From Phoronis australis (Eukaryota; Phoronida; Phoronidae), in contig NMRA01000521.1 in the NCBI GenBank assembly GCA_002633005.1, forward strand, positions 221,691 through 285,690: a stretch of DNA of 64,000 bases. Direction: 5' to 3'. The first letter of the stretch is position 1. Each line of letters begins with the position of its first letter. Of this stretch, positions 47,101 through 54,622 are shown piece by piece. A program made the translations under genes and the position numbers. The notes under the pieces were generated by a model. That model saw only the letters and a program-made list of their open reading frames with translations. It made no database searches and was not told the origin of the DNA.

Positions 47101-49751
47101 TAGACGTCACTGATCTTAAACCAGGGACGTTCAAGTTCACGGTACGCCAGATTATCTTTCACCTAGGTTACTACAATTTGGTTTCGCCTGACACTTGACT
47201 CCTGCGTATTTTATAATAAAGCACGCAAATGCAATGTAAGGCTGTAATTTACGAAGACAAACTGTTAGTATTAGTTTCTAAGGACCGGTTGCATGAAACA
47301 GTCTCATATAGGGACTCAACAAAGTCCCAAATTCTATTGCGTATTTGTGTCTTTTTTACTAACAGGTGTAATATTTTTCTATCATTTCATCTTCATGGTG
47401 AGCTCCTTTTCGACTTATGTAATTTTCTAACAATATCAATGAAAACTAAACCATGAGTTCATTGAAAATAAATAGGGACTTAGTCCTTAAATTAGGGGCG
47501 TTGTATAAAAAGATCCCTATTGATTTTCGATAATAATGAGAAATCAACGTGGAGTTCACCCTCAATTTGGATAAAATTCAAAAAGTTGATTAATGAAACT
47601 AAAATAGCATAAGAAAGGACAATCAGTGTTTCCACAAACTCACAAATTCGCAGGAGATCTAGGTTTCATGCACCCGGATACTGATATCTTCCGATTAACG
47701 AAACTTATTTTATGTTGTAAGACTTTGAAAAGTATGTAAATGACTAAAATACCCGTTTGTCCAAAAATGCTTGCACACTATTCGAATCAGGTTAGCCTTT
47801 CCTATATTTTCACTTAATTTTACTTGAAAATTTTACAAAACAGAGTTTTAACGCAAGTTAGTTGGTCAGTCGAAATTAATCCCACTTCATGCTCATTCAA
47901 CACATCTCCGAATACTTTCAAACTTAACTAAATTTACTTTTTAGTTTCATTTTTTGTGGTCCACCACAATCTAAACTGGCCGTCGTAGTGAGTGACAGCT
48001 GACTTATGTACATGCATTATGGGTAATCACTCAACTGCCGCGTTATTAGGTAATGAAGTTTCCGCAGAAACCCCGCCCACTTTAAAAAACACGCAATGAT
48101 AAAATATGACAAACACAAACAGGGCTGAAAGTTAATCTTATCTTTCGATTGACTAAACTCATCCTGTGTTTCTAAAATTGGTAAGTGTAAAAGGAAGCGT
48201 ATCGTTAACGTTGTCGACACAGTCTGGATATTCCGTCAGATATCTACAAAACTGGAAAATTTAACTCATGACAAGTACCTATTTTCTGGCAGTAGAAAGC
48301 TTGGGGAATTTTGTTTACAAATTTGCCACTGGTTTTGTCACGTAAACATGTCATTCCTTGAAGTTTAGGAAAACGTTAGGTATAAGCATACAATGTGATA
48401 AAACAACGGCATCAATAAAATGACCAATTTTCAGTCTGTGTAAGCTGTAATCTCATATGCGCTGTTATTTTTTTTAATGTTGCAACTTTTGATTTTTTGT
48501 AATCCTCATAAAGGTCCCGTTTTAGTACCTTCTATTGCAAATTGGAAACATTATTTTTCCTAAATCCTAAAATTTCTTTAGAGAATATTGCATAAACCAT
48601 AGAATCTAAAAGTTTCGTATGAATCCGATTAGTCATTTCTGTCATGCGATGTTCCAAAGTTATACAAGTTTGGGAATTTTTCTAGGGTTCTACACAGTTT
48701 TAAAAGTCAGTAATATTGTAATCGTGTTATTAGAAATGTTAAAGAAGAAATAAAATGCCTTTGCGGTCCAGTTATAAGTCCGTCGGTACAAACATTTTGG
48801 TACACGGCACATGTATTAATAACTGGGATTTTGTAAGAGCAAGTTCCAAACTGCCCATTTTACATCGCGTTTGATACTCTAACGGTAAACGAGGCTTACT
48901 TTCCAAATCAGAGGGTAGTCAGCTGTGAATGGAAAGCCTATCAGGATCGTGTTGAGTGTTTGGCTTGTAGCAATAACACAACAAAAGGTAAAACGGTCTG
49001 AGACAACACTCTGACCAGCTGATTGGTTGTGAACGTGACTTGTCCTTGACTGGCCCTCGTTAACAGTGTTAAGTTTTGGGAATCCCTAAAAGTAGTACGA
49101 AATTACATTGGGTCTCTCCAAAAGCTATCTATGGTGGGCCCGTATTTGAAAAATGTCCGAATATAAGCTCATGGGCGTGCATTTGGGAGGTGCGTGGTGA
49201 AATTTGCGTTAATGCAGGAGTGACAGAAATTGATCTTTTGTCCGAAGGCCCCAGCGGTCTATAAACGATCCAACAGACTGACGTTGAAGGGCAATCAGCT
49301 TTAACCCATCATTATAGAGGGCATTCAGTTTCGATCGCAGTCGTTTGGTGCAACCATGGGGTCATTAAGTGCATTGTGCTTCTGAAATTTTGAAAGTTTT
49401 CATCCAACATGTATTCAACAGTTAAACATCTGTGATTCAGCATGCTCCACATTTTCAATTTCTTTTACAGTTCTGCTTCAAAGTTTGGTGCACAAGCCAC
49501 CGGAAAGGCTGTAAACTTTCCAAAAAGTCTAACTCACGCAGAGTCATTATATTGTCACTTTCTGACAATAACCTTTCTAATTATTTTTAATGTTCCAGAT
49601 AAACATCAACCCTGAGTACAAGGTTGCAGAATTGAACTACGACAACAACCAGATCACGTGCAAGCTTGCTTACACTGGTTTCACTGCCAAGTTCTTGGAC
49701 TGCAAGCTCGGAAGAGGAACGCCGAGGGGCGCTTTTATCCCAACGGGTTGA
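22880..49751 (+). CDS. LOXL: Lysyl oxidase-like protein, 2 SRCR domains plus catalytic domain (10 coding exons)
   Basis: Ten exons join to a 2022-nt frame (673 residues): 22880-23180, 30690-30787, 32431-33060, 34392-34559, 37172-37328, 39002-39142, 40509-40629, 41499-41656, 47047-47141, 49599-49751. Every junction is AG/GT and phases agree (1,0,0,0,1,1,2,1,0). Domains: signal peptide about 1-35; SRCR1 about 41-141 with six cysteines (66, 79, 110, 120, 130, 140), the group A pattern; Thr/Pro-rich linker about 245-297, probably O-glycosylated; SRCR2 about 347-450 (cysteines 373, 386, 417, 427, 438, 449); catalytic domain 453-670. Copper ligands H538, H540, H542 (in HLCHMHYHSMD) and the lysyl-tyrosylquinone pair K565 ([10 protein letters not shown]) and Y601 are present, spaced 36 residues apart as in human LOXL2. 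The enzyme oxidises lysines in collagen-like matrix proteins outside the cell. Vertebrate LOXL2-4 have four SRCRs; two is usual in some invertebrates. ATG has A at -3. An extra 5' non-coding exon cannot be excluded. Confidence 0.93.
25531..25549. repeat. CT dinucleotide microsatellite
   Basis: Short uninterrupted (CT)n run inside LOXL intron 1. Confidence 0.8.
26647..26740. repeat. Tetranucleotide microsatellite (TGTC/GGTC/TATC)
   Basis: About 94 bp of imperfect 4-bp units (TGTC, GGTC, TGTA, TATC) in LOXL intron 1. The open frames across it (26463-26887) merely translate the repeat. Confidence 0.9.
27751..27840. repeat. Two-copy direct repeat of ~42-48 bp
   Basis: The block with GTACGTTTG, ATACTCCTATGCAT, CATATGGCA and CTCAGCGTAC occurs twice head to tail. 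The second copy has a short insertion (GTATGGCA). Confidence 0.65.
28000..28260 (+). repeat. Interspersed repeat, copy A (LOXL intron 1)
   Basis: Homologous, in opposite orientation, to about 47840-48110 in LOXL intron 9. Shared landmarks in order: GTGTTTGTC, a GGGTTTC-CGCGGAAAC segment, GCGGCAGTTG, ATAATGC, CAGCTGTCACTCACT, GACGG and TTTCGACTG followed by AACTTGCGTT. The family is unassigned; the pair is clearly related but diverged. Confidence 0.6.
30231..30297. repeat. GC-rich MITE-like repeat with complementary ends
   Basis: It begins GGGCGGCGCACC and ends GCTGCGCCGCCCA, so the ends can pair. It is the same family as 17221-17359, in inverted orientation. Confidence 0.6.
30690..30787 (+). 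CDS. LOXL: LOXL exon 2: second half of SRCR1
   Basis: 98 nt between acceptor ATTTCAG and donor AAG|GTAGCA. It encodes [19 protein letters not shown] and [13 protein letters not shown], carrying three of the SRCR cysteines. The Arg codon at its start is split with exon 1. Confidence 0.9.
30788..32430. other. LOXL intron 2 (1.6 kb)
   Basis: Phase-0 intron ending TTAATTCCAG. No additional feature seen. Confidence 0.8.
32431..33060 (+). CDS. LOXL: LOXL exon 3: end of SRCR1 and mucin-like linker
   Basis: 630 nt, 210 codons, phase 0 at both ends. It opens [10 protein letters not shown], supplying the sixth cysteine of SRCR1. After a charged spacer comes a Thr/Pro/Lys-rich stretch (about residues 245-297) of TTTK, PKPTTT and TTPKPP-type repeats, a likely O-glycosylated stalk, then an acidic segment ending SGEVTEE at the donor GTAAGT. 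Antisense frames over this exon are shadows of the repeat. Confidence 0.9.
33061..34391. other. LOXL intron 3 (1.3 kb), repeat-rich
   Basis: Phase-0 intron from GTAAGT to TTATTCTAG. Most of it is a degenerate GATGGTGAT-type repeat (33110-33850) with a second patch near 34230-34350. Confidence 0.8.
33110..33850 (+). repeat. Degenerate GTGATGATGG-type tandem repeat
   Basis: Strand-asymmetric G/T/A-rich DNA with recurring TGATAATGAGAG (about 33126, 33317, 33421), GGTTGTTGT and GGTGGT(G)ATG phrases. Longer units of about 100 bp are visible but heavily diverged. Antisense frames here are products of the repeat. Confidence 0.65.
34392..34559 (+). CDS. LOXL: LOXL exon 4: first half of SRCR2
   Basis: 168 nt, 56 codons, phase 0 at both ends, donor AAG|GTACAG. 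It encodes [20 protein letters not shown], then [10 protein letters not shown] and [10 protein letters not shown], the canonical SRCR opening. Confidence 0.93.
35182..35504 (+). pseudogene. Frameshifted THAP zinc-finger fragment
   Basis: One frame from 35182 reads [18 protein letters not shown] then ISFF, resembling the paired cysteines and the following strand of a THAP DNA-binding domain. Immediately after a run of five T (about 35252-35256) the next frame reads [19 protein letters not shown], then [11 protein letters not shown], the C-x2-H and core of the same domain, and stays open to a stop at 35502-35504. The two halves need a one-base shift, so this is a broken copy or contains a sequencing slip in the T run. 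THAP domains occur in host transcription factors and in P-element-like transposases; nothing after the domain settles which. Confidence 0.55.
36811..36886 (-). repeat. GC-rich interspersed repeat, copy 2
   Basis: Reverse-complement copy of the repeat at 12520-12610. It keeps the GGGGCTCG...CGAGCCCC palindrome, the GGGCGGACCTTCTTGCCCAC segment and the CCTGGATGCGCGCATG end. Confidence 0.6.
37172..37328 (+). CDS. LOXL: LOXL exon 5: second half of SRCR2
   Basis: 157 nt between TTTCCAG and A|GTAAGA. It encodes [20 protein letters not shown], then [15 protein letters not shown] and SVAGVLCSQ, supplying four cysteines. Ends in phase 1. Confidence 0.93.
37329..39001. other. LOXL intron 5 (1.7 kb)
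   Basis: Phase-1 intron, no feature recognised. The frame at 37978-38352 has no known domain. Confidence 0.75.
39002..39142 (+). CDS. LOXL: LOXL exon 6: start of lysyl oxidase catalytic domain
   Basis: 141 nt between CTTTCAG and G|GTAAGT. It encodes [11 protein letters not shown], then [19 protein letters not shown] and [13 protein letters not shown]. The LEDR and LQCAMEENC motifs are signatures of the LOX domain. N459-I-T is a possible glycosylation site. Confidence 0.95.
39143..40508. other. LOXL intron 6 (1.4 kb)
   Basis: Phase-1 intron. A TATAAATA-like motif (40326-40333) followed by a 36-codon ATG frame (40339-40449) is present, but this is not sufficient to call a gene. Confidence 0.7.
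40509..40629 (+). CDS. LOXL: LOXL exon 7: catalytic domain, RRLLRFSS and first copper-site residues
   Basis: 121 nt between TTCTCAG and AT|GTAAGC. It encodes [20 protein letters not shown] and [10 protein letters not shown]538 is a copper ligand by alignment to vertebrate LOX. The Met codon that follows is split with exon 8. Confidence 0.95.
40630..41498. other. LOXL intron 7 (0.9 kb)
   Basis: Phase-2 intron, the shortest of the gene; no feature seen. Confidence 0.8.
41499..41656 (+). CDS. LOXL: LOXL exon 8: copper histidines and cofactor lysine
   Basis: 158 nt between TCTTCAG and G|GTATGG. It encodes [19 protein letters not shown], then [15 protein letters not shown] and [12 protein letters not shown]540 and H542 complete the copper site. 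K565 is the lysine that forms lysyl-tyrosylquinone. Confidence 0.96.
41996..45940 (-). mobile_element. L1/Tx1-type non-LTR retrotransposon, antisense in LOXL intron 8
   Basis: On the minus strand the ORF2 (45934-42131) is followed by about 120 bp of 3' untranslated DNA and an A tail, seen as a T run at 41996-42010 on the plus strand. This is the expected 3' end of a LINE. No ORF1 is recognisable upstream of ORF2, so the copy is probably 5'-truncated just beyond ORF2; the true 5' boundary lies somewhere between 45.94 and about 46.3 kb. I did not find a convincing target-site duplication. The element inserted in the opposite orientation to the host gene, the direction usually better tolerated in introns. 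Confidence 0.88.
42131..45934 (-). CDS. LINE ORF2: apurinic endonuclease + reverse transcriptase (1267 aa)
   Basis: Intact frame. Endonuclease domain about 1-240: SLNCRG, CLQDTHF (Asp where many relatives have Glu), NTYCPN, WAGDFN (about 148), SRLDFF, RSDHS (about 236). A charged linker follows. The reverse transcriptase begins near 485 ([16 protein letters not shown]), with [41 protein letters not shown], the catalytic YADD near 711, and [11 protein letters not shown]-terminal zinc-binding motif [18 protein letters not shown] lies near 1145. Motif order and the CCHC-like tail fit the L1/Tx1 group. The product copies element RNA into DNA at nicked genomic target sites. ATG is used; internal Met at residues 7 and 8 just before the TGELK start are equally plausible. 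No stop or frameshift is visible, which implies recent insertion; ORF1 is missing. Confidence 0.95.
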   Translation of the reverse strand: MCITVVMMTGELKVTSLNCRGLGLHEKRKDVLNYLREKQYSIYCLQDTHFTKREENNIRSMWGYECFFNSNSSNSRGVAILFKNTFEYKLHNIRQDYNGNKLILDITINETRITLINTYCPNRDSPSFFERIKQDIQDIGNYSVIWAGDFNLALDQSKDTINYRQVNNPKSRIKLMEICTELSIVDVWRELNPSSKEYTWRAGSKRSRLDFFLISENLLADIDDSIIEFGYRSDHSMVTVFFKSDVSRRRKSFWKFNNSLLKNSEYIAAVKNTIKLVKQQYMTDDIQAVDSTSNSDLQLSINDQLFLETLLMEIRGKTISFATYLKRKCDRVEQQLIKEISLLEKSLSLDRELLEQKNNLLAELRQNKLRGLMTRSRARWIEEGEKPSKYFLHLENRHYTSKFMPFLWKSDNTKTNSEEEVIQETKTFYENLYKYRHTNNTSLKTLLDNVCVSKLNETEKEKLEGLLTYEEVTQCLKKMKNNKSPGSDGFSVEFLKFFWADIGHFVVRSLNTGFAVGQLSSTQKEGVITCIPKGADKSKHYLKNWRPISLLNVTYKLASSAVAERLKSVLGKVISKDQTGFVSGRNMNENIRVLYDLMFYAQAANKPGLLLLIDFEKAFDSLSWNFIQKTLSFLNFGWSIRRWVKVFYSNIKSCVVVNGHPSSWFNISRGCRQGDPLSPYIFILCAEILAYLIKNNKNIAGVVAGNKEYLISQYADDTSITLDGSNLSLTTTLNVLHLFASVSGLQVNVDKTKAIWFGSKTGSDDVIPTKEILSWTKKSFRFLGVDFDTQLDSMTHKNFTARITEIKSLLKSWSRRNLTPFGRVTVIKTLAISKLNFLLSSLPNPSVKVLGELNTTFFRFVWQARNDKIKRTTACLGLDRGGIQMVNMHTFSKALKLAMARRYLESPASKSGELLYALYPFLKNFASFGDDFIKSKLTLIGNSYWRDVFESMLSFYKKIIVASKEDFLNQPLWFNSNLAIGGTGVFYKPWFVKGLRFIRDMYTSDGDLVSLNNMKNRFDVKTNFVEYNGVVSVLKRFQKSLFQSKFKSVNVYSPCMPLAITHLRKDLKGCRHICSVFNNVKKPKSESKWEIELGDSLDWKKIYALPYKITKDPHIRWFQFRILHRIIATNTFLVKICVRDSDLCSFCNKAPETLSHLFWECSFVQDFWKEFEKLLQKCGIQLPNFLSYDIVILGLYKTQDFLFNILLLLAKQYIYKERCHKNIPNFLKFVTKTYEYYNAEKLNAHNNFVHDSFSAKWEKFIFHVKFM
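47047..47141 (+). CDS. LOXL: LOXL exon 9: cofactor tyrosine region
   Basis: 95 nt between TTCACAG and ACG|GTACGC. It encodes [17 protein letters not shown] and [15 protein letters not shown]601 pairs with K565 to form the quinone cofactor. The DIDCQW motif is highly conserved in the family. Confidence 0.96.
47142..49598. other. LOXL intron 9 (2.5 kb)
   Basis: Phase-0 intron ending ATGTTCCAG. It contains copy B of an interspersed repeat (47840-48110); no gene recognised. Confidence 0.75.
47840..48110 (-). repeat. Interspersed repeat, copy B (LOXL intron 9)
   Basis: Opposite-orientation homologue of 28000-28260. Read on the minus strand it has GTGTTTGTCATATTTT, GGGTTTCTGCGGAAAC, GCGGCAGTTG, ATAATGCATG, CAGCTGTCACTCACT, GACGGCCA and ATTTCGACTG in the same order. 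Confidence 0.6.
49599..49751 (+). CDS. LOXL: LOXL exon 10: C-terminus
   Basis: Begins after TTCCAG with [19 protein letters not shown], the conserved end of the LOX domain, and closes with [17 protein letters not shown] and TGA at 49749-49751. The tail after the last cysteine is short. No clear AATAAA signal is seen close downstream. Confidence 0.95.
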   Translation: MNINPEYKVAELNYDNNQITCKLAYTGFTAKFLDCKLGRGTPRGAFIPTG

Positions 49752-52700
49752 GATCTGGACTAGCATTGTAACTGTTTTAGATTAATGCGTAGAGCCAATA
49801 GAAGCGCAAAGTTAGTGACGTAGCCAGGGCTGAGCTCCGTAGACGCAAGAATCTTGTGAAGGAAACTAATGTTAACAGGTGATTCGCTTGTAATACGTGC
49901 CGATATCTCGCGAGGTCTTGAGTACGTTTTCGTGATGTTCTCGAGCACACATGTCACGAATTTTTGTCCAACCGGTCGGCTAGGAGTCGACGACCGGTTG
50001 GCAAAATAGCCTTCCGGTCGGCTAATTTTTAGCCGACCGCACAGCCGACTCATTAAACTCATTAGGCGACCCAGCAGCTGATACTTGACTGCCAACCGGT
50101 CCGGCAAAAATTCGTGATGTGTGCTGTAAGCACGCCTGGAGTGTGTTCCGTGTACATATGACTTTTGTGAGTGAAGCTAGTGCGCCCCTTGTAATGTATA
50201 GACGTTATCTGGCAAAAATGTCAGTGAAAGCGCTTTTCCCGCAAGAAAATTGCCTTTCCGGAACGCAGACCCGATTTCGCATTGATTTTTTTATGGTTTG
50301 AGGCTTGTGGAATATCCGCCACACAGGCCACCTGTTGACTTGGAAAATAGGTGTCCGTTCTTCATTGGTTGCCTTCGTTCTCCTTTGTGCGACAGTTATC
50401 CCACAATTGATCGTAATTTGAGGCATTGCTTATCTGGTAAATAAGTCAATGAAAATAGCTGAATAGTTGTGAGTAAATTACTTTAAATGCCCGCTAGACA
50501 CGATGGCTGATAGACACCGGTTCTGCTTACACTGAGTGAAATCTGAATTAAGTTATTGATGGCTTTTAAGACATGGTGTAACGCTGTACATGTATAATAA
50601 CCGAGTTTTTAGGCTACATGGCGCCATATGTCAGCCTTCAAAATCCAGGCCAGTATACTTTAAATGTGCTGTTTTGTGCTGACGCGATCATAGCATGCTA
50701 AATGTTAACATAGGATGTTAGGTTTCGTCTCTGTTCTTGCAAAATATTTGGTTTGTAGTCTTAAAAGGGCATCAGCTGTAAATGAGTGCGTTAGAATTGT
50801 ATGTCTAGACTACGAGTTTTTAGCGTGGAAAGCAGTGGCGTTGAAACGTTGGTACTGGCAGTTTCTCATTCGGACGTACAATCATCCACACTTTTGTTAG
50901 TAAAAGACCGCTCAGTGCTTTCAACTCACTTTGTATAGTACTGGGAATGCTACAAACAAGCGCTACGGAAAAACTTGCCACAGTGAAGCTCCTCGGCCTG
51001 GGTAATGTGAATCCAGGTCCATTCTCAGCATGATAGTTTTTGGAGATATCGCTTCAGGTTGAATCCGTGATGTTTCGACGACGCATACCGTGGTGTGCTA
51101 ATGCAACACTCCACGCCCTAGTCGTAGGCTGCCCCCTATCAAATGTTGAAATTGTCACTGACTTGTACACTCATCGATGTGACGATGACATGTCAACCAC
51201 TTTGAAGCTTTTTATTTAATAAACGATCGCATTTTAGTCATTACTTAAATCTAATGAAAGCAGTCATTAAAGTCACTTGGTCTCCTGCGTTCGTCAGCGA
51301 GGGACAACAAGTGAGTCAGCGAGTTGCGGTTGACTGTGGCGCAGTGGAAATACAATCTGGAAGCTTTCGAATGCGTCTTAGCTCATCTTGGTCTTCGTAA
51401 CCTTGTTATGGTAATGGGGTTGTCACCCATGTCCAAAAGTCCTCACCCACACTGTTTTAATTTTCTTCGTGTCTGCCGGTTGCGCAGCGCAGTCACCTGA
51501 GTTGCGTTGTGTTAATAGAACGTGTTGGTCGGTAATCAAGAAAACATTAATTATATTTGAACAAAACGACCAAAAATAAGAAAATAATACAGAAATTTTG
51601 CCCTTGCACACTCAGTGTTTTCCGTGCTTCATACAGCAGATGTCAGAGCATTATTTCGGACCCTAAATTTACTCTAACTCCAGCATATAAAGATACCGCT
51701 CTCAGTAAATATGGCTGACCCATACATGTACAGTCATTCCGCAAAGTGGCTTAGTAGAGATTGGAATACCCCTAGTACCACGAACTAGTCTCGGGAACTT
51801 TCTGTAAATGCGAGAGAATTGAAAGGCACGGAAACTGTAGTAACTTCTAGTTCATTCACTATTCTAATCTCGTCGATTAAATATGTCAGCCTGTGGTAGC
51901 TATAGGCACCACTGTTTCGCGACACATTGCCTTTAACTAATGTTATTTTGTGTGCTCTTATAATGACCTCCCAAACTCACGAGTGACTTACTTCTACGGA
52001 ACGCGTCCGTGTGAACTTTGTTTTTATACTTATGTATTTCTATGTAGTTTAGTATATGTAGAAATAATTAGTAAAAACCAAGACAATCAAGCTGCTTGAC
52101 TCTCCCCGACCCATGCTCTGTCAGCCACGACGACAGGAGGCAGCACTACGGGGAATGTCTTTTCGTGTTCATGGTGAGACCACATAAAATCAATAAACTG
52201 ACGTAATCACTACACTGTTAACATTAACAGTTCAACACATCTCGAAATTGCACCGACAAAAGCATAGAACTTAGAGTTGTTCTCGTTTCTTTAAACACAC
52301 ATAGTTATTGATTTCGCCCTTCATCGTTGGTGAAATAGGTAAACCCGGCGTTGCTATATTTGATGAATACGTGTTTACAAGTGTAAAACGCATATAATGA
52401 GTATTTGCAAACTATAATATTTTTTGTTTTGGTGTCGTATCTGTCACCTTACAGGAGAGGAGTTGACATAGTGTTCACGCTTGATATAACACAAACGAAA
52501 CCTCATATGTAGATTTTGTACTTGACATCTTTCATTTTCTCCAGGGGAGAAAATACGCCAATACACTGTTTAGCTTTAAGTGTCATGACTTTGTAAAGTT
52601 TTCAATAATTTAGATCATATCAAGGTGCATCTTACGGCTTCGTTTGTTCGAGCTCTGATTAAGGTGGTATCAGACGAACTGGCTCTGTCGCCTCAAGTTA

Positions 52701-52902
52701 TATCTTTGAACATTCCGTAGTTTCAAATTTCCCAGTGGAGGTGAAAATTTTCTGCGCATTTACGAAATCAGTCAAACGGCCAATCACTCTCCCGTTTGAA
52801 ACAACCTTTTCAGTATCTGATGACTAATGTCCGCACATGAGCAGGCAAGCGTTCCGTAGAGGCGAGAATCTCGCCAAAACGCAAGAGTTCGCAAGTCTTC
52901 GC
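49752..52902. other. LOXL 3' flank and intergenic DNA
   Basis: Includes the LOXL 3' untranslated region of unknown length and an inverted-repeat element (49945-50124). No other gene or RNA recognised. Confidence 0.45.
49945..50124. mobile_element. Short inverted-repeat element (180 bp)
   Basis: The left end GCACACATGTCACGAATTTT matches the reverse complement of the right end (GCACACATCACGAATTTT) apart from a 2-bp insertion, and the match continues through TTG and ACCGGT. The interior carries further ACCGGTCGGCTA/TAGCCGACCG inverted motifs and could fold into a cruciform. No coding capacity. Confidence 0.55.
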
Positions 52903-53154
52903 AGGATATACCCATGTACCCTATTACGAGCCAAGTATGTGATATACCCATGTAGCCTATTACAATCCAAGTATGTGATATACCCATGTAGCCTATTACA
53001 ATCCAAGTATGTGATATACCCATGTAGCCTATTACAACCCAAGTATGTGATATACCCATGTAGCCTATTACAATCCAAGTATGTGATATACCCATGTAGC
53101 CTATTACAACCCAAGTAAGTGATATACCCATGTAGCCTATTACAAGCGAAGTAC
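52903..53154. repeat. 36-bp minisatellite, seven copies
   Basis: Seven units starting about 52903, 52939, 52975, 53011, 53047, 53083 and 53119, each close to GTGATATACCCATGTAGCCT followed by ATTACAATCCAAGTAT. Units differ at one or two sites (AATCC versus AACCC); the first and last are the most diverged. Because 36 is divisible by three and the unit lacks stops in several frames, it produces long artefactual frames on both strands (for example 52784-53131 and 52837-53118). Confidence 0.95.
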
Positions 53155-54560
53155 GTGATTGTAATCACACTAGCTTCCTTCTAATTGGCAAGACTCTTGC
53201 AGAACTCTATCCAGGTAACGTTCACCTCTGAGAGGAAATAGAGACTGCGAGCTAATCCGAATGGTAGTGTGAAGCATCCGAAACATACGTATTTTCGTGG
53301 CCTCAAATTATTCCTCGGAGGTGTTTCTAATCTGCACATGTGCAAACTTCAAACAGAACAGTAAAGCAGCTTTGCCTGAAAAACGCTGAAAATTAAGCAG
53401 CTTGTAAAACACATACGCGACGACGTTCTCAAACAGAGATCTACCTCCTTTGTGGACTGTTATTTTACGTTTAAGCGTGTTATTACACTCAGGGTTATGC
53501 ACCGGAGCCATCGACGGCAATCTCCATTTTGACTGCCGTCAAGTGACTTTCTATTCTGATTGAAGTTGTTACCTGCGCAGGTATAAAACACTACCAAGAA
53601 ATAATTAGAGATTACGAAAATATTCGAGGTTTTCCGTATGAATATGAAGTTTATAAGTTTTATCATTTTGTCATCGTTCAAAGGGCACTTTTACTATTCC
53701 TGCTCGCTGCCTAACGATAGAAATCGTGAACAGCTGGTATTACATTATTCCATTTCATAAGGGAAAACACAAAACTAAACTTCACTGTCACGGTTCAAAT
53801 TACGTGCTTAATAGAGCAAAAGAGAAATAGAGATTGCAAAACCGGCATCACGTGCTCACATTAACATACCTAACAGCACTTTCCGTCATAAAATATTAAT
53901 TTTACAATCAACAAAGTCTGATAAAATTATTGTGGAGGACCTCATAAATCATTGTTGAGTGGTCGGCAATTTGGTTCACGACGACGGTAAAATGCCCCTC
54001 GCGTTTTACATTCTGACGTAAAATCGATTCATCCTGACACTTTTGACGACTTGTTCAAAGGCAAGGTCGTGAGCACACGACTATCGGGGTGTTCACTGCA
54101 AGTCAACTTAAAAGGGGGGGGAGGTTAAAATACACAGCCTATGCCACTACATGGTAGGGTTTACCTGGACGTTTTACATTTACTATATTCAGACGCCGTT
54201 AAGTTCTCATGTCACAACATCCTACAATGTCAGGTTAAAGCATAGTCCTCCCACTGAGACGGCTGCCCCAGTATAACCAACGTTAGCGCCACTGGCATCA
54301 CTTGGACAAGTTATAGGTTGCATAACAGTCGCTACCGAAATTCAGTACTGAATTAAACTTCGACCATGAATAATGATTAATTAGCTATTACTTTAATGGT
54401 AATTAAAGCGTTATCTTGTGAACTTAAACCACGTGTAAATAAAATCGTATGGAGTTACGATATCCGACAATTCAGCAAGGCACTTTCAGTTTGTCCACAC
54501 TAATTCAGTGTGGTCTTGTGGCTCAAAGTTTTGTTTCCGGTGAAGTTTCCTCATATTTGA
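53155..54560. other. Intergenic, no gene seen
   Basis: AT-rich DNA with only short unassigned frames and a G run at 54113-54121. Confidence 0.45.
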
Positions 54561-54622
54561 CCAGTGGCTAGAGTGTCTACACGGTGAGCAGAAATCCTGG
54601 CTTCGAGTACCGGTCGGGGGCA
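54561..54622 (+). repeat. tRNA-derived SINE-like sequence
   Basis: Contains a box-A-like TGGCTAGAGTG and a box-B-like GCTTCGAGTACC with tRNA-like spacing, and intervening ACGGTGAGCAGAAATCCTGG resembling an anticodon arm and variable region. The 5' side does not pair with the GGGGGCA end, so a functional tRNA is unlikely. It is best read as the polymerase III promoter head of a SINE or an old tRNA pseudogene. Confidence 0.45.

Noticed and set aside
52784-53168. Open frames of about 115 codons on both strands
   Set aside because: They translate the 36-bp minisatellite; no start context, splice context or domain supports them.
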